A stretch of 64,000 nucleotides of DNA from Pseudomonas sp. GD03944 (GCF_029839275.1 NZ_JAOCAH010000005.1:124001-188000), one strand, 5' to 3'; shown: positions 51,134 through 60,749, counted from the stretch's first letter. Notes: generated from the letters alone by a model not told the origin. A program made the numbers and translations.

Positions 51134-52273
51134 TCAGAGTTTCATGCCACGGCTGATGATCTCTTTCATGATCTCCGAGGTGCCGGCGAAGATCCGCTGG
51201 ATGCGGGCGTTCGCGTACATCTTGCAGATCGGGTACTCCCACATGTAGCCCCAGCCACCGTGCAACTGCACGCCTTCGTCGACCACCTTGCCGAGCAGCT
51301 CGGTGGTAAACAGCTTGGCCTCGGCCGCCACTTCCGGCGTGAGCTTCTTTTCATTGTGGTCGAGCACGCAGCGGTCGACGAACACCTGCGCCACGTCGAC
51401 CTGGGTGCGCATCTCGGCCAGCTTGAACCGGGTGTTCTGGAAGTGCGAGATCGGCCGGTCGAAGGCCTTGCGCTCGCGCACGTAGTCGATGGTGACCTGC
51501 AGCGCCGCCTCGGCGCCGGCCACCGCGCCACAGGCGTTGGTCAGGCGCTCCTGCGCAAGCATGTTCATCAGGTAGAAGAAGCCGCCCTTGGCATCGCCCA
51601 GCAGGTTTTCCTTGGGCACCTTGACCTCGTTGAAGAACAGCTCGGCAGTGTCCTGGCTCTTCATGCCGAGCTTTTCCAGGTTCTTGCCGCGCTCGAAACC
51701 GGGCATGCCGCGCTCCACCAGGAACAGCCCCATGGCGTGCTTGTTGTTCGGGTCGGTCTTGGCCGCGACGATCACCACATCGGCCAGCAGGCCATTGGAG
51801 ATGAACACCTTGGAGCCGTTGAGCAGCCAGTGGTCGCCCTTGTCCACCGCCGTGGTACGCATGCCGGCCAGGTCCGAACCGGCGCTGGGTTCGGTCATCG
51901 CCACGGCGAGAATCAGCTCACCGCGAATGATGCCTGGTAGCAGGCGCGCCTTCTGTTCGTCGTTGCCGTATTCGGCGATATACGGCCCGCACAGCGCCGA
52001 GTGCAGCGGCAGCATGAACCCCGCCTCGTTGATCCGCGCCAGCTCCTCGCACATGATCTGCTCGTAGCGAAAATCCTTGAGGCCGGCCCCGCCGTATTGC
52101 TCGTCGGCCCAGGGCAACAGGAACCCCATCTCCCCGGCCTTCTTCCAGACGCTGCGATCGACCACCCCGGCGGCCTCCCAGGCCTCCTGATGCGGCACCA
52201 CTGCCTTGGCCAGGAAGGCGCTGAACGCGTCGCGGAACATGCTGTGTTCGGTGTCGAAGATCGTGCGCTGCAT
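51134..52273 (-). CDS. acyl-CoA dehydrogenase
   Basis: The product is 379 aa with standard ACAD blocks: LAVAMTEPSAGSDLAGMRTTA (signature 1), KVFISNG, ERKAFDRPISHFQNTRFKLAEM, and C-terminal QLHGGWGYMWEYPICKMYANARIQRIFAGTSEIMKEII (signature 2). The catalytic base Glu is expected in the GTSEI-proximal region, as for short and medium-chain enzymes. ATG 52273 has GGGAG upstream. It is the first gene of the catabolic operon. Confidence 0.92.
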   Translation of the reverse strand: MQRTIFDTEHSMFRDAFSAFLAKAVVPHQEAWEAAGVVDRSVWKKAGEMGFLLPWADEQYGGAGLKDFRYEQIMCEELARINEAGFMLPLHSALCGPYIAEYGNDEQKARLLPGIIRGELILAVAMTEPSAGSDLAGMRTTAVDKGDHWLLNGSKVFISNGLLADVVIVAAKTDPNNKHAMGLFLVERGMPGFERGKNLEKLGMKSQDTAELFFNEVKVPKENLLGDAKGGFFYLMNMLAQERLTNACGAVAGAEAALQVTIDYVRERKAFDRPISHFQNTRFKLAEMRTQVDVAQVFVDRCVLDHNEKKLTPEVAAEAKLFTTELLGKVVDEGVQLHGGWGYMWEYPICKMYANARIQRIFAGTSEIMKEIISRGMKL

Positions 52274-52391
52274 GCGGGTCTGCTCCCTGATCGAGTTCGT
52301 CCCGCAGGGTAGGCGTGGCAGTCCGGCTTGCTCAATGACCCATGCGCTCAGGGTCGATTGACCCATTCGTTCAGCCCACGCCCATCACCCC

Positions 52392-52661
52392 GTAGGAGCG
52401 GACTTGTCCGCGAGCTTTTTGTTCGCCCCCAGATCAGCGTCATGCACGAAGCGTCGAACTCGCAGGCAAGCCCGCTCCTACAGGGGAACGCCTCAGGTTT
52501 GCGATGCCCGAGCACGACCGCTTTGCGTAGGAGCGGACTCGTCCGCGAGCTTTTTATTCGCCCCCAGATCAGTGCCAAGCACAAATCGTCGAGCTCGCGG
52601 GCAAGCCCGCTCCTACAGGGGAACGCCTCAGGTTTGCGATGCCCGAGCACGATCGCTTCTA
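52392..52661. repeat. two tandem 135-bp REPIN units
   Basis: GTAGGAGCGGACT...GTCCGCGAGC at 52392 and again at 52527 are each followed by TTCGCCCCCAGATCAG, the inverse REP (GCAAGCCCGCTCCTACAGG) and a shared GGAACGCCTCAGGTTTGCGA tail. The period is 135 bp. The two units differ at a few bases. Confidence 0.85.
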
Positions 52662-52696
52662 CATGAGAAGACGCATCGTGGGATAAAAAGGCAGGC

Positions 52697-52724
52697 AAAA
52701 AAAAGCCCACCGAACAGGTGGGCT
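52697..52724 (-). terminator. Rho-independent terminator of dctA
   Basis: On the minus strand, stem AGCCCACC / GGTGGGCT with a five-base loop is followed by eight T residues. It lies 86 bp after the dctA stop. Confidence 0.88.
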
Positions 52725-52809
52725 GGAAGAGCCTCTTCCGCGTCAGGAAGAGAAACACTGTAAACGGCCGACCCGGCGACCAGCGCCCGGTCAGCTAACC
52801 CTCATGGGG

Positions 52810-54132
52810 TCAAACGGTTTCGCGGTTGTCCTGGGCGACCACCGGGGTGGCCTTGCCGCCGGAAGCCAGCTCGCTTTGCAGGGTGTTTTCGTCGAGCTCC
52901 TTGCACCACTTGGCAACCACGATGGTGGCAACGCCGTTACCGATCAGGTTGGTCAGGGCGCGGGCTTCGGACATGAAGCGGTCGATACCCAGGATCAGCG
53001 CCAGGCCGGCAACCGGCAGGTGGCCGACGGCGGACAGGGTGGCGGCCAGAACGATGAAGCCGCTACCGGTGACGCCCGCAGCACCTTTGGAGGCAACCAG
53101 CAGCACCAGCAGCAGGGTGATCTGGTGGGTGATGTCCATCGGGGTGTCGGTGGCCTGGGCGATGAACACCGCGGCCATGGTCAGGTAGATCGAGGTACCG
53201 TCGAGGTTGAAGGAGTAACCGGTCGGGATCACCAGGCCGACGACCGACTTCTTGGCACCCAGTTTTTCCATCTTGGTCAGCATGCGCGGCAGCACGGTCT
53301 CGGAAGACGAGGTGCCCAGCACGATCATCAGCTCTTCGCGGATGTACTTGATGAAGCGCAGGATGCTGAAGCCGTGGGCACGGGCGATACCGCCCAGGAC
53401 CACCAGGATGAAGAACACGCAGGTGATGTAGAAGCAGATCATCAGCTGACCGAGCTGCACCAGCGAACCCACGCCGTACTGGCCGATGGTGAACGCCATG
53501 GCACCGAAGGCACCGATCGGGGCGACCTTCATGATCATGTTGATGATGCCGAACATGACCTGGGCGATGCGGTCGATGAATTCCATCACCGGACGGCCGT
53601 ACTCACCCATGCGCTGCAGGGCGAAGGCGAAGATCACGGAGAAGAACAGGACCTGCAGGATGTCGCCGTTGGCGAACGCACCCACGACGGTGGCCGGGAT
53701 CACGTTGAGCAGGAAGCCGATAGTGGTCTGCTGGGCACCGGCCGACGCATAGGCGGCGATGCTGCTGGCATCCAGGGTGCTCGGGTCGACGTGCATGCCA
53801 ACGCCCGGCTGGGCGATGTTGACCACGATGAGGCCGATGATCAGGGCAACGGTGGAAACGATCTCGAAATACAGCAGCGCGTAGCCACCGGTCTTGCCGA
53901 CGGCCTTCATGTCCTGCATGCCAGCGATGCCGCTGACCACGGTGCAGAAGATGATGGGGGCGATGACCATCTTGATCAGTTTGACGAAACCGTCACCCAG
54001 GGGCTTCAGGGCAACACCGGTTTCCGGGTAGAAGTGGCCGAGCAAAATGCCGATGGTGATGGCAGCTAGCACCTGGACATACAGCATCTTGTAAAACGGT
54101 TGACGTGGAACGTCGGTCGTCATGGCGGTCAT
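52810..54132 (-). CDS. dctA: C4-dicarboxylate:cation symporter DctA
   Basis: The product is 440 aa, a DAACS/glutamate-transporter fold with eight helices and re-entrant loops: [31 protein letters not shown] (serine-rich HP1), [25 protein letters not shown] (TM7) and [21 protein letters not shown] (HP2). It takes up succinate, fumarate and malate. GAGGATC precedes ATG 54132. A sigma-54-type promoter lies about 130 bp upstream and a strong terminator follows. Confidence 0.93.
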   Translation of the reverse strand: MTAMTTDVPRQPFYKMLYVQVLAAITIGILLGHFYPETGVALKPLGDGFVKLIKMVIAPIIFCTVVSGIAGMQDMKAVGKTGGYALLYFEIVSTVALIIGLIVVNIAQPGVGMHVDPSTLDASSIAAYASAGAQQTTIGFLLNVIPATVVGAFANGDILQVLFFSVIFAFALQRMGEYGRPVMEFIDRIAQVMFGIINMIMKVAPIGAFGAMAFTIGQYGVGSLVQLGQLMICFYITCVFFILVVLGGIARAHGFSILRFIKYIREELMIVLGTSSSETVLPRMLTKMEKLGAKKSVVGLVIPTGYSFNLDGTSIYLTMAAVFIAQATDTPMDITHQITLLLVLLVASKGAAGVTGSGFIVLAATLSAVGHLPVAGLALILGIDRFMSEARALTNLIGNGVATIVVAKWCKELDENTLQSELASGGKATPVVAQDNRETV

Positions 54133-54259
54133 GGCAGATCCTCACGAGTGGTGCGCCGCATCGTCCTTCGATGCCCACAACACTCTTCTTTTATTCGCTA
54201 ACCCCCCTGAACTGGAGGGATTTGTTGGTAGGTGCGTCTCGCGCATCCTTGCTCGGCTT

Positions 54260-54275
54260 ACTGCAGGCGCCATGC
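54260..54275 (-). promoter_or_regulatory. candidate sigma-54 promoter of dctA
   Basis: On the minus strand TGGCATGGCGCCTGCA has GG and GC separated by exactly ten bases, with TGGCA matching the -24 element and TGC the -12 element. It would start transcription about 118 bases before the dctA ATG. RpoN/DctBD control of dctA is established in Pseudomonas, which supports the assignment. The rest of 54133-54492 is A/T-rich and carries no other recognised site. Confidence 0.6.
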
Positions 54276-54492
54276 CATCTTCCAAAAATCACATAAAAGC
54301 CTTTAAAAACAATAACTTAACTACATAGCACGCTATCGACCCATTCATGCCCTGGCGGATTACCGCACGGTGGCTGCTTTGGCGCTGGCGGATATCCCCC
54401 CGCGATTGCCCTTATCCACCCCGCCGTACCGCCTTGTTGCATCCGCCGCCGGATCGCTACCATCGACGGGCCCTGTTCACGAGCCCGTCCCC

Positions 54493-55491
54493 ATGCGCGA
54501 ACGCACCATCGCCAGCCACTTCGTCCGCGCCGCCCTGCGCGGCGCCGAACGCCATGGCCACGACTGCACCACCCTGCTGCGCGGCCTGGGCATCCAGCCT
54601 GCGCTGCTCGACGAACCCCGGGCACGCCTCGCCCCCGAGCAGTTCACCCGCCTGCTGCAGCACCTGTGGGAAACGCTGGACGACGAATACATGGGCTTCG
54701 GCCGTACGCGCAGCAAGCGCGGCACCTTCGCCATGATGTGCCACGCGATCATTCACTGCCGCACCCTGGAAAAGGCCCTGGGCCGGGGCATGCTGTTCTA
54801 CAGCCTGTTCCCCGAGGCGCCCGCCATCAGCCTCAAGCGCGAGGGCGACTGGGTGCGCCTGAGCGTGGACGACAGCGGCCAGTGGGACCCGGACCATTTT
54901 CTCACCGAAAGCCTGCTGGTGATCTGGCACCGCCTGGGCAGCTGGCTGATCGGCCAGCGCATCCGCCTGGAAGAAGCCACCTTCCTTTATCCGGAGCCGG
55001 CCCATAGCAGCGAGTACGAACTGCTGTTCCCCTGCCCGCGCCGCTATGGCGCCGGCGCCACCAGCCTGCTGTTCCACGCGCGCTACCTCGCCATGCCGTT
55101 GCTGCAGGACGAACGCACGCTCAAGCACTTTCTCGAACACTCCCCCGCTGACCTGCTGGCCCGTCCGGACGGCGGCGACAGCCTGACCAGCCAGATCCGC
55201 CGCCTGCTCGGCCGCGACTGCAGCAACTGGCCGGACCTGGAAGCCGTTGCCCAGCACCTGCACATCAGCCCCCAGACCCTGCGTCGCCACCTGCGCGAAG
55301 AAGGCTCGAGCTTCCAGGAACTGAAAGACCACCTGCGCCGCGACCTGGCCATCTACCACCTGGGCCGCGCCGAACTGCCGATCCAGGCCATCGCCGAACA
55401 ACTCGGCTTCTCCGAACCCTCGGCCTTCCACCGGGCGTTCAAGAAATGGACGGGGCTGACGCCAGGGGCGTACCGGGCGCAGGAGAGTTAG
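54493..55491 (+). CDS. AraC-family transcriptional regulator
   Basis: The product is 332 aa. The N-terminal Arabinose_bd-type domain (about 15-200: LLRGLGIQPALLDEPRARLAPEQFTRLLQHLWETLDDEYMGFG) is followed by the AraC double HTH (about 240-330: VAQHLHISPQTLRRHLREEGSSFQELKDHLRRDLAIYHL and AIAEQLGFSEPSAFHRAFKKWTGLTPGAYR). This subgroup often governs acyl-CoA catabolic genes, so the cluster at 46.8-52.3 kb is a possible target. ATG 54493 is preferred to an upstream frame start. Confidence 0.88.
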   Translation: MRERTIASHFVRAALRGAERHGHDCTTLLRGLGIQPALLDEPRARLAPEQFTRLLQHLWETLDDEYMGFGRTRSKRGTFAMMCHAIIHCRTLEKALGRGMLFYSLFPEAPAISLKREGDWVRLSVDDSGQWDPDHFLTESLLVIWHRLGSWLIGQRIRLEEATFLYPEPAHSSEYELLFPCPRRYGAGATSLLFHARYLAMPLLQDERTLKHFLEHSPADLLARPDGGDSLTSQIRRLLGRDCSNWPDLEAVAQHLHISPQTLRRHLREEGSSFQELKDHLRRDLAIYHLGRAELPIQAIAEQLGFSEPSAFHRAFKKWTGLTPGAYRAQES

Positions 55492-55595
55492 GGCGCCATG
55501 GCATAGACAGTGCCATCACGGATGGACTAGCTTCTCGCTCAGCCTGTCGGCATTGCGCAGACAGATATTTACCATCCAGCTGGACATCTATCCCT

Positions 55596-55943
55596 TTGGC
55601 CAACGCGACAGTCTTCTACGTGATCGAATATGGCCCCTGGATTGCCCTGGTATTTCTTGTCATCGCGGGTCTACTCATACTCAAGTCCAGACACCTGACC
55701 TCGGGCCTCGTTATCACATTCAGTGCAGCCACAATGCTTGCTCTGAAATTAATGCACGAAATCACCCCCACCCACGACTTGGCCTCTTATGCTCGAGATG
55801 AGCAGGGGCAAATAATAGCCGCCACAATAAAACTGACGCTCTGGCAGAGCACATCCCTCTGGGCTGACCCACTGGGCTACATTCTGATTTCGTTGGGCCT
55901 GGTCTTACTGGCCATTCAAATCTCAAAAAAGAAATGCGCCTGA
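55596..55943 (+). CDS. small membrane protein in a low-GC patch
   Basis: The likely start is TTG 55596, giving about 115 aa; the same frame runs further upstream without a good start. Three hydrophobic helices are visible (YGPWIALVFLVIAGLLIL, SGLVITFSAATMLALKLM, DPLGYILISLGLVLLAIQI), with a Lys-Lys-Lys-Cys-Ala end. Base composition is visibly more A/T-rich than the flanks. No family is recognised. The unclear start leaves open a small 5' truncation or frameshift. Confidence 0.55.
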   Translation: MANATVFYVIEYGPWIALVFLVIAGLLILKSRHLTSGLVITFSAATMLALKLMHEITPTHDLASYARDEQGQIIAATIKLTLWQSTSLWADPLGYILISLGLVLLAIQISKKKCA

Positions 55944-55998
55944 GATTAAAAGATTTACTTGCCCCAACAGATAAACAGCCTACAGGGCACACCAGACC

Positions 55999-56415
55999 AT
56001 GAATAAATTGATGGCCATAGCGATCTTCATGCTTGCAGTCGCCAGTAACCCTGCCTTCGCTGACAGCTCGTGTTTACTGGAAGGCCGTTGGCAATCCAAC
56101 AGGGAAATGACCTTGGCCAGCATGAGCGAATCAGGGACCGTGCCTGAAAAATACAAGGAACTGTTCAATGGCGATTTTTTTGGAAAAATAACCATAGAGA
56201 CGACCTGCGATAGCTTTACCACGTACTGGGAAGACACGATTGACGTGAAGGCCTATGAAACGTTGAGCCAAGCGGGTAACACAATAACGGTCCGATACGT
56301 TGTTCCCGAAGAAGACATCCCGTTCACCGCAACACTAACCGTTCTGGACGACTGCTATTCAATACCGCTGGAACGTTTCAACTTCAGCGAGTACTTTTGC
56401 AAAAGCGATCAATAG
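55999..56415 (+). CDS. exported hypothetical protein in a low-GC patch
   Basis: The product is 138 aa. The signal peptide (about 1-21, ending NPAFA) is followed by a mature domain of mostly beta pattern with four Cys (SSCLLEGRW, TTCDSF, DDCYSI, YFCKSD), suggesting two disulfides in the periplasm. The LEGRWQSNREMTLASM opening resembles lipocalin-like small domains. Family unknown. Codon usage is A/T-richer than the surrounding genes. Confidence 0.65.
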   Translation: MNKLMAIAIFMLAVASNPAFADSSCLLEGRWQSNREMTLASMSESGTVPEKYKELFNGDFFGKITIETTCDSFTTYWEDTIDVKAYETLSQAGNTITVRYVVPEEDIPFTATLTVLDDCYSIPLERFNFSEYFCKSDQ

Positions 56416-56464
56416 CCCGACTCCACTATACGGACCGATCTATCGCCTTAGCGATCCTCCAACC

Positions 56465-56932
56465 ATGACATCACTACTGAGCACTGAATTACTCGATGCC
56501 TTTTCTAACGAGATGGCCTGCACACCGTTGATGTCACTGCACTCGGGAAACGCCATTGACAACTACGACGCACCCGCATCATTCGACCCTCAGTACGACC
56601 ATGTATCGGATGAGTATCTTGAGCGGTTTCATTGGGGCATCAGTTATCTGGACCCGGTCTCCTGGCGACACTACTTACCGCACTTGTTCCAATACGCTTT
56701 CCGCAGAATGCGGGAAGACAACGTCGTTATAGATGCCTTGTTGAACTCACTGCGCCCGCCTGAACGCAGCCCTCCGAGACTCGGCTCGCTGTCTCCCGAG
56801 CAGGAATCGGCCGTAAGGCATGCAATAGGATACCTGGCCTTCGCTGAAGGCTCTGCGCATGCAGAGTTTGCGTGCCAACTCCTTGAGGAATGGTGGTTGC
56901 CCCATTCGATTTACAGGCCAACCACCGAGTGA
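56465..56932 (+). CDS. DUF6714-like hypothetical protein in a low-GC patch
   Basis: The product is 155 aa, soluble and acidic. FHWGISYLDPVSWRHYLPHLFQYAFRRM resembles the conserved helix of DUF6714-type proteins (..L.pe.fryyLPa.l..al..), and SLSPEQESAVRHAIGYLAF is the typical following helix. Such proteins often sit alone among small accessory genes and may be orphan immunity-like proteins; that is a guess. Confidence 0.55.
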   Translation: MTSLLSTELLDAFSNEMACTPLMSLHSGNAIDNYDAPASFDPQYDHVSDEYLERFHWGISYLDPVSWRHYLPHLFQYAFRRMREDNVVIDALLNSLRPPERSPPRLGSLSPEQESAVRHAIGYLAFAEGSAHAEFACQLLEEWWLPHSIYRPTTE

Positions 56933-57283
56933 TCGCTATTCACTTCACACACTGTTCATCGCCAAACGGCACACCGCCGAGCAATAGCCTCAGGACGCAT
57001 ACGGACTCGCGGCACTGATATCATCTGTGACATCGCCCCCCTGGCGAGTAACCGCCCACGCCCTTCCAGCCATCGCCCAATCCCCGCCATCGCCTCCCCT
57101 GACTGAACTCAACATGCACCCCGTGGTCTGTCTGCTGTCGGCCCGCCAGGGGCGGCGTGCATGGCCATTTGCCGCCTGGACGATTGCAGCGTGCTCGTCC
57201 GCCACGCCCCTGCATGTGCGAGTGGCCGCGCTTTATCGCCCCCGTCTGCCGGGTTCTGTTTGACCGCCATGTGAAGATCGCCC
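56933..57283. other. 351-bp intergenic region without a supported gene
   Basis: Base composition returns to high GC here. Short frames exist on both strands but are low-complexity and lack ribosome sites. TGATATCA at 57017-57024 is a small palindrome. The promoter of the SH3-domain gene probably lies at the right end; no clear consensus is seen. Confidence 0.45.
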
Positions 57284-57943
57284 ATGTCCCCATCTCGTCA
57301 TTTCCTTGCCACCGTCTCCCCGATTTCCCTCACCGCCTGCCTGCTCGGCAGTCTGCTGACCACCTCCCTGGCCCAGGCCGAAGAAACCAACAGCAACACC
57401 CGCTGGGTCAGTGACAGTCTGAGCACCTACGTGCGCAGCGGCCCCACCGACGGCTACCGCATCGTCGGCACCCTGACCTCCGGCGAGAAAGTGGAACTGC
57501 AACAGACACAGGGGGATTACAGCCGGGTGCGCGGCAGCAACGGCAGCAGCGTGTGGATTCCCAGCCGCGACCTGCAATCGGTGCCGGGTCAGGCCGAGCG
57601 CCTGCCGCAACTGGAGCAGCAGGTGGCCAACCTCAGTGCTGAACTGGAAGGGATCAACGACACCTGGAAGACCCGGGTGCAGGGCATGCAGGAGACCCTG
57701 GATTCGCGCAAGACCCTGATCGACGAATTGCAGGCGGCCCGCTCCGGCCTCGACAGCGAGCTGACCCAGGCCCGCTCCGAACTGCGTGAGCTGCAGGCGC
57801 AACTGGGGGACGAGAACAAGGACGTGCTGATGCGCTACATGGTCTACGGCGGCAGCATCGCCGGGGGTGGCCTGCTGGCCGGGCTGATCCTGCCAACGCT
57901 GCTGCGCGTGCGCCGCAAGCGCAACGACCAGTGGATGAATTGA
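57284..57943 (+). CDS. SH3-domain membrane protein (TIGR04211/YgiM-like)
   Basis: The product is 219 aa. Signal peptide (ends SLAQA), bacterial SH3 domain (about 38-98: RWVSDSLSTYVRSGPTDGYRIVGTLTSGEKVEL), coiled coil (about 105-180) and a C-terminal membrane helix with basic tail (GGSIAGGGLLAGLILPTLLRVRRKR). This is exactly the TIGR04211/YgiM architecture, a periplasmic SH3 domain held at the membrane, perhaps contacting cell wall. The gene converges with phoQ. Confidence 0.88.
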   Translation: MSPSRHFLATVSPISLTACLLGSLLTTSLAQAEETNSNTRWVSDSLSTYVRSGPTDGYRIVGTLTSGEKVELQQTQGDYSRVRGSNGSSVWIPSRDLQSVPGQAERLPQLEQQVANLSAELEGINDTWKTRVQGMQETLDSRKTLIDELQAARSGLDSELTQARSELRELQAQLGDENKDVLMRYMVYGGSIAGGGLLAGLILPTLLRVRRKRNDQWMN

Positions 57944-57961
57944 CCCGGCGCGCCCTTCGCC

Positions 57962-59329
57962 CTATTCGCTGAGCCGCACGCGGAAGCAGGCGCCACCCAG
58001 TTCGGAGGCGTCCACGCTCAGTTCGCCGTCGTAGCTGTCGATGATGTCCTTGACCACCGCGGTGCCGATGCCCTGCCCCGGGTGCAGGGCATCCAGGCGC
58101 TCGCCCCGGCGCAGGATGCGCTCGCGCTGTTCGGCGGGCACGCCGGGGCCGTCGTCCTCGACCCACAATTCGCAACTGCCGCCCACCTGCCGCGCGGCGA
58201 CGCGCACCTGGCCCAGGCACAGGCGGTAGGCGTTTTCCAGCAGGTTGCCCAGCAGTTCCAGCAAGGCCGCCTGCTCCATGGGCACCCCCAGGTCCGGGGC
58301 GAAGTCGCGCAGCACCTGTACCTGCTTGTCGCGGTAGACCTTGTCCAGCGCCTCGCACAGGGTGTCGAGCGGCGGCCCCAGCTGCACCCGATGTCGCACC
58401 AGGCCGCTCTTGCGCAGGCTGGCGCGCTGCAACTGGTAACCGACCTGCTGGCTCATGCGCTCGACCTGACTCTGCAACGTCTGCGCCTGCTCGCGGTTCT
58501 GCGGCTGATCGGCCATGGCCTCGCTCACCCCCTGCAAGACCGACAACGGGGTCTTCAGGCTGTGGGCCAGGTCATCCAGGGAATGGCGATAACGCTCGCG
58601 CTGCCGGCGCTCGCTGTCGAGCAGGCGGTTCAGCGAGCGGGTCAGGCGCAGCAGTTCGCGCGGGTGTTCTTCGCTGAGGCTCTCGCGGCGGCCGGACTCC
58701 ACTTCGTCCAGCTCGGCGCTGAGGCCGCGCAGGCTGCGAAAGCTCCAGGTCAGGCCGAACCACAGCAGCCCCAGCAACACCACCAGGGCCACGCCCAGCC
58801 ACAGGTAGAGCTGGTCCATGAAGCCCCGGTACATCACCTGGTATTCCCGGGTCGGCTGCATGGTGACGATGCTCAGCGCGGTATCCTGGCCACGCAGCAG
58901 GTCGATCTCCACGTCATAGACGAAGAAGCCCTCGGTCTCCCCGCCGATGCGCAGGAACTCATGGCCGATGCCGTCGTAGCGCGGCACGTACTGCACCGGC
59001 TCGCCCAGGGTCGAGCGCGACTGCCAGAGCAGCCTGCCGTCGCGGTCGTAGATGTAGCCCAGCAGGCTGGCGTCGAGCTTGTCGAACTCCTCCCCAGGCA
59101 GTTTCTCCGGCATCACCAGGTGCCCGCTGTCGGTCCGCGCCGCCGCCACCAAGGCCGCGGCATCGGCAGCCAGGCGGGTTTCGATGACTTCTTCCAGGGC
59201 GATCACGAACGCCCCGCGCAGCACCGGCAGCAACGCCGCCATGAACAGCACCGCCAGCACCGCCGCCCCGAGCATCAAGCGCAGGCGCAACGACGAACCG
59301 AGCGGCCGACGCCGCGCCGCGTCACTCAC
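57962..59329 (-). CDS. phoQ: sensor histidine kinase PhoQ
   Basis: The product is 455 aa, starting at GTG 59329, which overlaps the phoP stop by four bases (GTGA). Membrane helices are at about 18-42 and 172-195 with a PhoQ-type periplasmic sensor between (PGEEFDKLDASLLGYIYDRDGRLLWQS). HAMP is followed by H-box LDDLAHSLKTPLSVLQG and ATPase motifs NLLENAYRLC, VEDDGPGVP and GQGIGTAVVKDI. It senses low divalent cations and cationic peptides in Pseudomonas. Confidence 0.92.
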   Translation of the reverse strand: MSDAARRRPLGSSLRLRLMLGAAVLAVLFMAALLPVLRGAFVIALEEVIETRLAADAAALVAAARTDSGHLVMPEKLPGEEFDKLDASLLGYIYDRDGRLLWQSRSTLGEPVQYVPRYDGIGHEFLRIGGETEGFFVYDVEIDLLRGQDTALSIVTMQPTREYQVMYRGFMDQLYLWLGVALVVLLGLLWFGLTWSFRSLRGLSAELDEVESGRRESLSEEHPRELLRLTRSLNRLLDSERRQRERYRHSLDDLAHSLKTPLSVLQGVSEAMADQPQNREQAQTLQSQVERMSQQVGYQLQRASLRKSGLVRHRVQLGPPLDTLCEALDKVYRDKQVQVLRDFAPDLGVPMEQAALLELLGNLLENAYRLCLGQVRVAARQVGGSCELWVEDDGPGVPAEQRERILRRGERLDALHPGQGIGTAVVKDIIDSYDGELSVDASELGGACFRVRLSE

Positions 59330-60003
59330 CGGCAGCGCTCGGTGAACAGGTAGCCCTGCCCGCGGATGGTGTCGATGGGTTTGAAGCCGCTATCGCCTTC
59401 CAGCTTGCGCCGCAGCCGTCCGACCAGCACTTCGATGACATTGGGGTCACGCTCTTCGTCGTCCGGGTAGAGCTGCTCGATCAGCCGCTCCTTGGCCACC
59501 ACCTGCTGGTGATGGCGCATGAGGTATTCGAGGATGCGGTATTCGAAGGCGGTCAGCGCCAGGACGGTATCGCCCATCTGCGCCTGCTTGCGGTTCAGGT
59601 CGAGCCGCAGCGGACCGGCTTCGATGGTGGCCTGGGTGAAGCCGGACGAACGCCGCAGCAGCGCGTTGAGCCGCGCCTCGAGTTCCTCGAACTGGAACGG
59701 CTTGACCACGTAATCGTCGGCGCCGCAGGCCAGCCCTTCGACCTTGTCCTGCCAGTTGCCCCGTGCGGTCAGGATCAGGATGGGAAAGCCCTTGCCCTGG
59801 CTGCGCAACTCGCGGATCAGGTCCAGGCCGCTGACGCCCGGCAGTCCCAGGTCGACCACCGCCAGGTCGTGGCGGTATTCCTCCGCGCGGTACAGGGCCT
59901 CCTCGGCGTTGGCCACCGCGTCCACCACGTGGCCCTGTTCGCCAAGGCGGGTATAGAGGTGATGGCGCAACAACGCCTCGTCTTCCACCACCAGCAATTT
60001 CAT
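59326..60003 (-). CDS. phoP: response regulator PhoP
   Basis: The product is 225 aa. The receiver contains VVEDEALLRHHL, DLAVVDLGLPGVSG (phospho-Asp), LILTARG and DYVVKPFQ. The winged-helix DNA-binding domain ends VIEVLVGRLRRKLEGDSGFKPIDTIRGQGYLF. GGGGAGGATAG precedes ATG 60003. It follows oprH by 140 bp and overlaps phoQ, the oprH-phoP-phoQ order of Pseudomonas. Confidence 0.95.
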   Translation of the reverse strand: MKLLVVEDEALLRHHLYTRLGEQGHVVDAVANAEEALYRAEEYRHDLAVVDLGLPGVSGLDLIRELRSQGKGFPILILTARGNWQDKVEGLACGADDYVVKPFQFEELEARLNALLRRSSGFTQATIEAGPLRLDLNRKQAQMGDTVLALTAFEYRILEYLMRHHQQVVAKERLIEQLYPDDEERDPNVIEVLVGRLRRKLEGDSGFKPIDTIRGQGYLFTERCR

Positions 60004-60143
60004 GACGCTATCCTCCCCCGGGGGTTGGCCGGGCAACTGCCCGGCCGATGTGCAGATACGGCACGTTCGCGATGCCTGTCGAATCACGCAGGCCGGCACC
60101 CGCATCAACGCAGTATGCCGACCCGCCGCGATCCGAGACAGGT

Positions 60144-60749
60144 TTAGAACTTGTAGTTGGCACCCAGGTACAGCTGCGAGGTGCTGTGCAGGTCCAGGGA
60201 GCCAACCTTGCTGCCGCCCTGTGGCGCCACTTCGGTGCCGGCGTTGGTGCGCAGGTAGCGGTAGCCGGCCTCGATCGAGGTGTTGCTGTTGAGGTTCTGC
60301 AGGATGCCGGCCTGCAGCCCCGCCGCATAGCCGATGTCGCTGTCACGCTTGAGGCCCTTGCCATCCTGCTCCAGCTTGACCAGGCCGAGGGTCGCACCGC
60401 CGAACAGTTTGGTGCCGTTCTCGCCCAGCGGGAAGAACAGGTCGTAGCTGCCCAGCAGGTTCTGCTGACGCAGTTTCAGGGCGCCGTCGGTGTCGGAGAT
60501 GTACTCGTAGGTGGCGTAGTAGCGATGGTCTTCCGCGACCTGGCCGGCGCGCACGCCCCAGGTCCCGGTGCCGTTGATGACCTTGTCGTAGCGCGGGTTG
60601 TCCAGGGCATTGTTGAGCGCGGTGGACTTCTGGATGTTGTTGTCGGTCTTGCCCCAGGTCAGCCCGGCGAAGTTGTCGGCCGCCTGGGCCGAGGCAGCGC
60701 CAAAGGTCAGTGCAGTGGCCAGTGCCAGGGTGTTCAGGTTGAGCTTCAT
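60144..60749 (-). CDS. oprH: outer-membrane protein OprH
   Basis: The product is 201 aa. The signal peptide ends AASAQA; the mature protein is an eight-stranded barrel with alternating aromatic strands (FAGLTWGKTDNNIQ, TGTWGVRAG, YYATYEYISD, SQLYLGANYKF) and a C-terminal Phe. OprH stabilises lipopolysaccharide under low magnesium. It is the first gene before phoPQ. Six phased PhoP half-sites lie 63-123 bp upstream of the ATG. Confidence 0.9.
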   Translation of the reverse strand: MKLNLNTLALATALTFGAASAQAADNFAGLTWGKTDNNIQKSTALNNALDNPRYDKVINGTGTWGVRAGQVAEDHRYYATYEYISDTDGALKLRQQNLLGSYDLFFPLGENGTKLFGGATLGLVKLEQDGKGLKRDSDIGYAAGLQAGILQNLNSNTSIEAGYRYLRTNAGTEVAPQGGSKVGSLDLHSTSQLYLGANYKF

